64,000 bases of DNA from Fuerstiella sp. (lineage in GTDB: Bacteria; Planctomycetota; Planctomycetia; Planctomycetales; Planctomycetaceae), in NCBI GenBank assembly GCA_029245955.1, contig JAQWOH010000019.1, positions 62,001-126,000 on the forward strand, given 5' to 3'. This document shows positions 1 to 7,520 of the stretch, in pieces. Both the position numbers and the translations under genes were made by a program. The number at the start of each line of letters is the position of its first letter. The first letter of the stretch is position 1. Under the pieces are notes generated by a model that did no database searches, was not told where the DNA came from, and worked only from the letters and a program-made list of their open reading frames with translations.

Positions 1-477
1 AGCGGCTTGCGCCATCAGACCATCCAGTGTCTCTGCACCGACACCAAGATGTGACTTGATCAGCGTCGCCACTTCATGTGGCAGCGCCAGCACAGTTCGG
101 ACGAACAGTCCCGTGGCTTCCGCGACTGCGTCGGCAGCCTGCACATCGAAAGGGTTGGAAAGCGCCAGTTGCACTGACGAGCTGTTTCGCGAAATTGGAA
201 ACACGCCATGGCGATGCACCAGCCGGACGGGAAAACCCTCCAAAATGGATTTGTCGACTTCTTCCTTCGACAAGTCGAGGACTGGAATCGCCAGTGACCG
301 TCCGATCGCAGAAAGAGCATCCAGTTCGTTATCAAACTGGTATTCGCGTGCAAATTGTTCGAGCTGATCTCCGGCAGAAAACAGTTCCTGCACACGTTTC
401 AACTCGTGAGGTGATAATCGGCGCGCAACGTCTTCAACGGGGGCAGCGGCCTCACCGAAATGGAAGGCAATACTCAT
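1..477 (-). CDS. GspE/PilB-type secretion ATPase, N-terminal part (runs off window)
   Basis: This minus-strand frame is open from an ATG at 477 to the window edge, 159 codons with no stop, so only the N-terminus is present. The segment from about residue 60 to 150 looks like the regulatory N-terminal domain of type II secretion/type IV pilus ATPases (T2SSE_N/MshEN): it has the early 'PVLDLS' strand, a 'FPVRLVHRHGVFPI' segment and the characteristic 'LALSNPFDVQAADAV' stretch. The Walker motifs would lie outside the window. It lies 263 bp downstream of, and on the same strand as, the giant secretin-N-repeat gene, as expected for a secretion or pilus locus. A weak AGG lies about 12 bases before the ATG. 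Whether it is GspE, PilB or a cyclic-di-GMP-binding MshE-like ATPase cannot be decided from this part. Confidence 0.75.
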   Translation of the reverse strand, partial: MSIAFHFGEAAAPVEDVARRLSPHELKRVQELFSAGDQLEQFAREYQFDNELDALSAIGRSLAIPVLDLSKEEVDKSILEGFPVRLVHRHGVFPISRNSSSVQLALSNPFDVQAADAVAEATGLFVRTVLALPHEVATLIKSHLGVGAETLDGLMAQAA

Positions 478-740
478 ATGGAGGATCCTGCTGCTGCAGG
501 ACGTCAGGTGGGAATATGGGGCAGGATACTGCCTTCAGTTGTGATCCAAAGCCAGTATTTGCTCCGATTCTATCCGTCAGACCAGGGCGATACAAGGTTT
601 TCTGGAGTGGACCAGAAAAGCGTCCCGGTTTCCGGTGGAATTCGGCATTATACGAACAGCGGCAACAACAGGGCATACTGCGGGACAGGAAGCCTGAAAT
701 GAGAGGCCGCTTTGTCGTGGCTGAGAATCCCGCCTGGAAC

Positions 741-3700
741 TCAATCCAGCACATCGCCCAGAATCTCCATCACTCGCGCCGCTTTTGTTTTCTTCAGTGG
801 CAGCAAAGTGAGTCCTCGGGCGCGGCTGGTCTGGGAAACTTCGTCAAGGCTGGCCACCAATTCACTGACTTCGTCAAGAAGATCCTGCGGAGCTTTCACC
901 ACCAGTGAATTCGTATCGGTCTGAACTTCGATTGTGAGCAGTGGTGCGGCTGCGGCGGCATTAATCTGCCGCAACACTGTGGCAACCTCGGACGGAACCC
1001 CCTTAGGTATAGAGATCGTGCTGCGTGCCCCACCGGCCGTCAACTGCGGCCGATAGACTCCTTCCAGCACATCCTCTACGCGGCCAGCATCCGTATACAG
1101 CACAGGAATGACTCTGGTCACATAGGCTCGTTTGGTGTCTTCGAATTTGTCAGAATCGAGTACTTCCAGCAGTTGTTCAATGCGATTGCGGTCGGAACGA
1201 CTTGCGTAAACGATAAGCGAGTTCAGCCGTTCATCCGGGACCATCGCGACGTGCCCAAACGAGACCAGACCTTCCGTGTCATCGAAGATCTGCTGCAGTG
1301 TCGTGGCGACATCAGAAGCCCCGGCATTCGTCAGCTGGTAGATACTAAAGTCTCGATTACGTCCACCGGCTGGCCGCGAATAGATGGCTCTCAGCAAAGA
1401 TTCCATCTGGTCCAGGGCCGCCGGATCATCGGAAGCGATCGTCAGACGACCATTGCCCGGCATGATAACGACAGGTTTGATCAGCTGAGAATCGCCTTGC
1501 TGCGCTGTCGGCGCCGAATCCTGTTTGGCAGTTTTGGAATCCGGAACATTCTCCTGTCCCTGGGGCTCGCTGATTTCCTCGGACGGCACAGAGAATTGTC
1601 CAGGCACGCTCTTCTGACCAGGATGAAGTACCTTGATTGGGTTCTTCCGCAGCTTGGGCCACAGATCCTGAATCCGCATGATGGCCCCCTCAACATCGTC
1701 ACCAACCGGGATAACTCGCAGGTTTCGATTTGAAGAGTCGGCACCAGCGTCCAGCCCGACTTCGCCCATTTTGACCATCAACGAACGCATCTCGACGATC
1801 TGACCTGGCGATGCCTGCACCCATAGCTGTTGCATGTCTTCGTCCGCATGAATATGGGGACGGGTTGCAGCGTGCAGAAATCGACTGCTGATCATTCGGT
1901 CAATAGCCATCTGAGCGACACGAGGCTCCAGATAGGCCAGCTGAAAAACCTCAATCTGCCGTGACTCAGGACTACGAAACCCTGCGATGGTTTGCGCGAC
2001 AGCTTCGTGCCCCGTAGCGGTTGCCGTGACGAACAGACTTCCGGTGGCACTTTCATAGAGTACTTTTGCTCCGCGATCTTCCTCCTGTAGCACACTGTCC
2101 ACGACCTCGCTGATGATGTTGCCGTCCATTTCGAGCACGGGATACATCTGCAGCTTCCGAACACTGTTCCCACCCTGAGGATCAAGATCTACCAGCAGCG
2201 TTGCGATCGTTTCATGCTGATCAGGTCGAGCGATTGCGACCACAGTTTGATTAACGTCGTCCAGTGAAAGACGCACCTCATCGGCCCGAAGAAACAGGGC
2301 TTCCAACACGTCCAGAACCACATAACCGTCTGCCTGATTCAGCCGATAAGTCTTCGGCACGGGACTGTTTGCTGTTCGCGCCTTGCCCGTCATCTGCTGC
2401 ACAACCTGTTCAATGGTCTTATGCTCTTCCACGGAAGCCGTAGCAACAAGCACTTCGCGGCCTGCGTCTGTCACAAGCGTCGCATTGGGAAACAGCGCCT
2501 GCAGCGCCTCCTGAGCTTGATCCGCCTCGCCACGCGACATCTGGTAGGTTTTCGTTTCGACACCAGAGCCGCCGACACGCGACATCGTGATCTGCTCAAT
2601 CAAACTCGCAATCTGTTGCTGTTCGTCCGGAGGAGCACTGACCAGAATCTGATCGCTGCGCTTGCCTGTAGAAATGGTCACGTCTTTGGACACCAACGGC
2701 TCAAGGGCCTCTTTGACGATCAGACCATCCAGCGGCAAAACTCGATAAACAGCAAGGTCTCGCTTGATTTCTTCGGTCGGGTCTCCGTCGAACTGACTGA
2801 TCAGATCCTGAATCACCTTGTGCTGGTCTTTCCGAGCGACGGCGACCAGCCGGCCTGTTTTGTCGTTCACAGCAAGACGAACATTGTCCAGACGACCGAA
2901 CAAGTCTTCCAGCAAGTCTTCAGTGTACGCCACTGACACGTTGTTCGTCTTATATACCACCGGATAAGCGGCGTTCTCGGCCATGTCGACTCCGGCAATC
3001 TGTTCAGCAATTTCGCTGATCCTGACATGTTGTTCGGCAGTGGCTGTCGCAACAATCAGTTTTCGATCACTGTCTGTCACGATGGTTGCATCAGGGTACA
3101 GGGCCAGTAGCACCTCCTGGGCTTCATCAGCATTGGGAGCTCCAACCACGTACGTTCTGGTTTCAAGTTCGCCGGCCGGGGTCAGAGTGGACGTAACCTG
3201 GTCGATCGTCGCCTTTATCAGATCCTGCTTTTCCTCAAATGCTCGGACATACAGCCGGCGCCCGGTGGGATCAACAGTCAACTGCACATCTGCATCCAGT
3301 AACGGCTGCAGCACTGTCTGTACAGCTGCTGGATCCGTACCGTGGAGATCAAAAATGGCCAGCGTCTTCTTTTGGATCGGACTTTTTGCAGCCACCAGCT
3401 GCGCCAGCACCTTCGATAACCGTTCATGATCAGCAGGTGTAGCCACGACGGCGATTTGGTCCGAGCGGGCTCCGGTCGTGATCGACACAGCCGGCACACT
3501 TTGTGACAGAACAGTAACTGCCGACGGACCGAGACCTCTTATGGAATACAGCTGCAATGTGGTTTCGGCCGCAAAAGGTTTTTCTGCCGTCAACTGCGTC
3601 AGCGTCGCTTCGATCTTCTGATGTTCTTCAGGAGAAACCAGTGCAAGCAACCGATTACCGTCGGTTGTGGCAGTAAATGACACGCCCGGCACGGTTGTGG

Positions 3701-6700
3701 CCAGTACGGTTTGAGCGTTGCTGCCACCGGCAGTTTCGATATCGTAGAACCTTAACGTTCGATCTGCATTTGCGGCGGGTGACCCGGACAGTTGTCCCAG
3801 TGTCTCTTCGATTCGCTCCCTTGTTCCGTCGTCCACCCACCCGATCAGGGATTTCCCATCGGTACCCTGCAGAAACGAGATTTCCGGCGCGACCTGAGCA
3901 AGCACAGACTGTCCGGTCGCGATTCCGATTTCGCTTACGTCAAACGCTGTGATGGACCTGTGTTCTGGAGCAGAACGCGTTCCTTCGACAATGTTCATGA
4001 TAATGGCATGGTCCTGAGCCTGGCCCCAGGCAAGCAGCTTTTCGTCTGCGAAGACAATCTTCGCAGACGGTACGGCCGTGGCGAGCATCGCCGTAACACC
4101 CGGCACGTCCGCATCGGCGATGGGATACGTCTTCACCTCCGCCCCTGCTTCGCCGGCCGCATCTGACATGGCCTCCACCGCGCGGCGAATGGCCTCGTGA
4201 TCCTGCGTCGTCGCCAGCGCAGTCATCGTCTGAGCGAGCGGATCGATAACAACAGTTGAATCGGGAAACGCATTCTGAAAGAACGTCTGTTCGGCTGACG
4301 TATTGCCGTGCAGCATCGGATACACAACAACCGTGCGTTCCGTTAACGGAGCCGAAGCAGAACGAAGAGCGTCCAGCAGTTCAGCCACCTGCTGCTGATG
4401 TGACAGTCGAGCCCTGACAATCAGCGTCTGACCGGTGGTGTCGTGAATAACCGTTGCACGAGGGACTTCAGAACTCAGCAACTGCACCGCATTGACCGGA
4501 TCAATCCCCTTGACGGGATAAACCATGAGCTTAATTTCGGTATTACCGTCGATATCTGAATCCAGCTGCTCAATCGCCGACTTGATCGTCTCATGTAACT
4601 GTGGCCGAGCGTTTATCAGCAGTCGCTCAGCCACAGTATCGATCGTTATTGTGGCATCCGGAAACAGCTCGATAAGCACCGTCGCAATGCTGTTTGGGTC
4701 CACTTTCCGAATCGGATAGACAATTAGTTTCGGCTTCTGTTCCGGCGGCACCTCGCGATGAAGTTGAGCCAGCACTTCGCTCACGATTTCCTGCTGCGAT
4801 GGTTTCGCCCAGACCGTCATTTCTCCGGGCTGAGCGTCCGTCAGCACCTGCAAGCCAGGCAACTCGGAACTCAGACTGTCCAGCAGCGTTGTAAATCGAG
4901 CGCGCTGAGCGGTCGTCACGTCATAGACTTTCAACGTTCGTTTTTCATCGACAGGAGCTGCATCTTCGAGCTTATCGAGAGTCGCTCGCAGCACAACGTG
5001 GTCGGCCTTCACCGCGACAACGGACAGTCTGTTCGCCGCCGTCTCAAATGTAATTCGCGCTGCGGGCAGCATTGCCTGCAGAACCGACGCTGCGTTCTCA
5101 CCTGAAGCTCTTGTTAAAGGATAGAACTGAAGTTCGGGAATTTCTCCCGAGGCATCACGGGCGACCTGAGCTATCGTTGCCGCAATGACGTCGTGATCTT
5201 TCGTGGTGGCGGTCACCAGCAACCGGCGATTGGAACTGTCAACCGTAACGGACGCTGCCGGTGTCAGAGTGCTGAGTAGTGCAGTAACTGTTTCGGGAAC
5301 AACGTGGGCCGTTAATGGGTAAGACTTAAGCATCGTGTCAACGCCGTCTGAGTCACTGACAACCTGTTGCAGTACGTTTTCCACAGACGCATGGTCTTCG
5401 GCAGACGCAATCACCAGCAGTCGTTTGTTCGCCACGTCATCCGTAATCTGAGCTGAGGGGCTCAGCGTCGACAGCAGTGAAACAACGCTGGCCGTGTCAA
5501 CGCCCAGCGTGTCATACGTCTTCAGCTGCTGATCCGGTTTGGCCAGATTCTCCGTCAGCTGAAGAAGCGTGCCGGCCACCAGCTCATGGTCTTCCGCTGA
5601 CGCCACAATCAGCAGCCGCTTATTGGTCGCATCCGTGGTGACTGTGGCGTCGGGCACAACAGAATCAAGCACAGATGTCGCAGCATCGCTGATCGACAGA
5701 TCTATCGGATACGATTTCAGTTCTGACGGTTTTTTGTTCGCGACCTGAGGCTCCAGCTGTTCCAGCAGGCTGAGTATGGCCTGATGGTCGGATAACGTTC
5801 CGATTGCGATCAGGCTTCCTGTCCGGCTGTCAACGGTCACTTTGACTTCGGGCATCAGCGACGTGACCAGTGTCTGTGCTGTGGCCTGATCGATCTCTGA
5901 CAGGGGATACACTTCCAGTTGAGTTGTCCCGCCGACTGGTTGCTGAGCCTCCAGTTCCTTCAGCGCCCCGGATATCCTGACGTGATCCGTTGCGTTCGCC
6001 CATGCCACAAGTTTTCGACTTGCCTCATCGTAGCGAAATTCGCCATCGGGACTGACCAGCTTCATCGTCGCAAGCAGTTCGGCTGTATCGCGTACACGAG
6101 CGGCAAACAGTTTCAGCTGGGGCTGTTTGTCCGGGCCCTGATTGGACTCCAGCTGGCCGATGATCGTCTTCGCTTTTTCCTGCTCAACAGGAATGGCATT
6201 GATGGAGATCTGACTGGCGGTTGCATCAACCACAATCGTGCCGTCGACAATCTGCTTCAAGACTTCGCCTGCCTGCTCGGGGTTAGCGTGTTCGATCGGA
6301 TAGATCTTCAGCTCTGGCTTGGGCGCGGGTACATCCGGCTTCGGAGTCGCCGCCTTTTTAGGCAGCGGAATCTTCTTGACCACCTGCTGGACAGTCCGCA
6401 CGGTCGCCGCGGAATCGGCCACCAGCAACTGCTGAGTCGCCGCCAGTAAGTCAGCTTTGCCATACGTTCCGAGCAAAGGTGAGATCTCTGTGAGAGTTTC
6501 GTCTGCCGGCCGCCCGTCCAGGGGAATCAGCACGCTGACGAATTCGAAGCGACCCCGAGTCTCAAGGTCCTCCAGCGTGATCCGTGGAATGGCGCCGTCC
6601 GGCAGCCCACCCTTCAGGTTCAAACACATCACCAGCCTCTCACGACGAACCAGTGTGTAGCCCTTCGTCAACAGCCAGCCATTCAACAGATCGATTGCTT

Positions 6701-7163
6701 CTGTCGGAGTGTATTCCTTGCTGTCAGAGTAGTTGAACGTTCCTGGAGGAGCTTCATCCATGACCAGTGATAGGCCAGCTTCATCTGCCACCCAATCCAG
6801 CACGGCTTCCCACTTCTGCAGTCGAAAATTAAACTTTAGTCTCGGCTGTGAAAACAGCGTTGCAAACGCTTCCTGCTGGTCGGCGGTGAGCAGTGCTGAC
6901 AGCTTCTGTTCTGCGGCGGACCGCATACCGGCTTTCGCACTGTCTTCTGCTGCCGCAACAGCTTCATTACGTTCTGCGATGATCGTGGCAATGGCCGCAT
7001 TCTGCTCATCCGTCAGCGACAGCGCAGCAGCAGTGGACTCATCGGCCAGTCGCGCATACTCGACTGTAACTTCAGCCAACTGCCCGCACGACGTGGGTGC
7101 TGCCAACAGCACTGAACATGCAACCATCAGGAACGGGACGACCAGTTTGCGTTCGTTTTTCAT
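741..7163 (-). CDS. Giant exported protein of about 25 tandem secretin N-terminal (NolW-like) modules
   Basis: The protein has 2140 residues if it starts at the ATG at 7163; a TTG one codon upstream is less likely. It opens with a signal peptide (residues about 1-28), then a helical stretch (about 40-105) with 'LTDEQ' and 'LTADQQ' motifs like those of Spy/CpxP-type helices. A secretin N0/STN-like domain (about 108-182) follows, then a Pro/Lys-rich linker. From residue 285 onward about 25 modules of some 65 residues follow. Each begins with a strand like 'LKIYPI', continues with a helix ending in an 'LLS..VP.A' turn and a 'D...RLLV.A...DH' segment, and closes with a helix ending 'L.QL'. This is the beta-alpha-beta-beta-alpha fold of secretin N1/N2 domains. 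No secretin beta-barrel is present at the C-terminus. Ordinary GspD/PilQ proteins carry two to four such modules. The gene is followed by a GspE-type ATPase gene. A periplasmic or surface scaffold is inferred. Confidence 0.8.
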   Translation of the reverse strand: MKNERKLVVPFLMVACSVLLAAPTSCGQLAEVTVEYARLADESTAAALSLTDEQNAAIATIIAERNEAVAAAEDSAKAGMRSAAEQKLSALLTADQQEAFATLFSQPRLKFNFRLQKWEAVLDWVADEAGLSLVMDEAPPGTFNYSDSKEYTPTEAIDLLNGWLLTKGYTLVRRERLVMCLNLKGGLPDGAIPRITLEDLETRGRFEFVSVLIPLDGRPADETLTEISPLLGTYGKADLLAATQQLLVADSAATVRTVQQVVKKIPLPKKAATPKPDVPAPKPELKIYPIEHANPEQAGEVLKQIVDGTIVVDATASQISINAIPVEQEKAKTIIGQLESNQGPDKQPQLKLFAARVRDTAELLATMKLVSPDGEFRYDEASRKLVAWANATDHVRISGALKELEAQQPVGGTTQLEVYPLSEIDQATAQTLVTSLMPEVKVTVDSRTGSLIAIGTLSDHQAILSLLEQLEPQVANKKPSELKSYPIDLSISDAATSVLDSVVPDATVTTDATNKRLLIVASAEDHELVAGTLLQLTENLAKPDQQLKTYDTLGVDTASVVSLLSTLSPSAQITDDVANKRLLVIASAEDHASVENVLQQVVSDSDGVDTMLKSYPLTAHVVPETVTALLSTLTPAASVTVDSSNRRLLVTATTKDHDVIAATIAQVARDASGEIPELQFYPLTRASGENAASVLQAMLPAARITFETAANRLSVVAVKADHVVLRATLDKLEDAAPVDEKRTLKVYDVTTAQRARFTTLLDSLSSELPGLQVLTDAQPGEMTVWAKPSQQEIVSEVLAQLHREVPPEQKPKLIVYPIRKVDPNSIATVLIELFPDATITIDTVAERLLINARPQLHETIKSAIEQLDSDIDGNTEIKLMVYPVKGIDPVNAVQLLSSEVPRATVIHDTTGQTLIVRARLSHQQQVAELLDALRSASAPLTERTVVVYPMLHGNTSAEQTFFQNAFPDSTVVIDPLAQTMTALATTQDHEAIRRAVEAMSDAAGEAGAEVKTYPIADADVPGVTAMLATAVPSAKIVFADEKLLAWGQAQDHAIIMNIVEGTRSAPEHRSITAFDVSEIGIATGQSVLAQVAPEISFLQGTDGKSLIGWVDDGTRERIEETLGQLSGSPAANADRTLRFYDIETAGGSNAQTVLATTVPGVSFTATTDGNRLLALVSPEEHQKIEATLTQLTAEKPFAAETTLQLYSIRGLGPSAVTVLSQSVPAVSITTGARSDQIAVVATPADHERLSKVLAQLVAAKSPIQKKTLAIFDLHGTDPAAVQTVLQPLLDADVQLTVDPTGRRLYVRAFEEKQDLIKATIDQVTSTLTPAGELETRTYVVGAPNADEAQEVLLALYPDATIVTDSDRKLIVATATAEQHVRISEIAEQIAGVDMAENAAYPVVYKTNNVSVAYTEDLLEDLFGRLDNVRLAVNDKTGRLVAVARKDQHKVIQDLISQFDGDPTEEIKRDLAVYRVLPLDGLIVKEALEPLVSKDVTISTGKRSDQILVSAPPDEQQQIASLIEQITMSRVGGSGVETKTYQMSRGEADQAQEALQALFPNATLVTDAGREVLVATASVEEHKTIEQVVQQMTGKARTANSPVPKTYRLNQADGYVVLDVLEALFLRADEVRLSLDDVNQTVVAIARPDQHETIATLLVDLDPQGGNSVRKLQMYPVLEMDGNIISEVVDSVLQEEDRGAKVLYESATGSLFVTATATGHEAVAQTIAGFRSPESRQIEVFQLAYLEPRVAQMAIDRMISSRFLHAATRPHIHADEDMQQLWVQASPGQIVEMRSLMVKMGEVGLDAGADSSNRNLRVIPVGDDVEGAIMRIQDLWPKLRKNPIKVLHPGQKSVPGQFSVPSEEISEPQGQENVPDSKTAKQDSAPTAQQGDSQLIKPVVIMPGNGRLTIASDDPAALDQMESLLRAIYSRPAGGRNRDFSIYQLTNAGASDVATTLQQIFDDTEGLVSFGHVAMVPDERLNSLIVYASRSDRNRIEQLLEVLDSDKFEDTKRAYVTRVIPVLYTDAGRVEDVLEGVYRPQLTAGGARSTISIPKGVPSEVATVLRQINAAAAAPLLTIEVQTDTNSLVVKAPQDLLDEVSELVASLDEVSQTSRARGLTLLPLKKTKAARVMEILGDVLD
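1200..6311 (-). repeat. Tandem array of ~195-bp protein-coding modules (secretin-N-like repeats)
   Basis: Within the giant gene the coding sequence is periodic at about 65 codons. The first canonical unit starts at 6311 ('LKIYPIEHANPEQA') and further units follow with starts such as 'LEVYPL', 'LKSYPI', 'LKTYDT', 'LQFYPL', 'LIVYPI', 'LMVYPV', 'VKTYPI', 'LRFYDI' and 'LQLYSI'. Units are clearly homologous as protein but diverged as DNA. The best-matching neighbours are units 4 and 5, which share 'NKRLL' and 'ASAEDH'. Later units, near 1200-2000, are longer and more degenerate. This suggests old duplications under selection for fold rather than recent slippage. Confidence 0.75.
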
Positions 7164-7444
7164 CAAAACACTTTTGCAGTGTAAGTGCTGTCAAAGGCGG
7201 GAGTTAAAAAGCAGCACGAAAGGGGCGGGGGCTGGCAGGACCAATCACGGAACCCTGTATTCTTTGTAGCTTACCTGGTCCGGGGATATGTCTCCAGTAA
7301 ATTCCGAACTACCGAATGTGACGGGGCCTGCCGGAGATTGACTTCCGAAATTTTCCAGGCACAAACGGGCAGTGAGGCCGGGCAGAAGGCCCGCGCATTT
7401 GCCGCCAACGCTCGTACCCGATTCACAGAGAAAGCTGTCTGCGC
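7164..7444. other. Intergenic region between ppdK terminator and giant secretin-N gene
   Basis: No convincing gene is seen. It must hold the promoter of the minus-strand secretin-N-repeat gene, near its right-hand gene boundary at 7163. A short inverted repeat (CACT...AGTG) sits directly before that gene's ATG, and no clear Shine-Dalgarno sequence precedes it. Confidence 0.5.
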
Positions 7445-7487
7445 AAGAAACCGGTCCCCTATACTCTGTCTCTGTACAGGGGACCGG
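7445..7487 (-). terminator. Intrinsic terminator of ppdK
   Basis: A perfect 10-bp stem (7451-7460 with 7478-7487, CCGGTCCCCT/AGGGGACCGG) encloses a 17-base loop. On the minus strand it is followed by TTTCTT. It lies 33 bases beyond the ppdK stop codon, in the right orientation to end that transcript. Confidence 0.7.
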
Positions 7488-7520
7488 AGAAGTAGTTTCT
7501 GTTCGACCTGGCGTCGAGAA

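Noticed and set aside
78..908. 276-codon plus-strand open frame at the left edge
   Set aside because: It overlaps the minus-strand GspE N-terminal domain and the end of the secretin-N gene, both better supported by family motifs.
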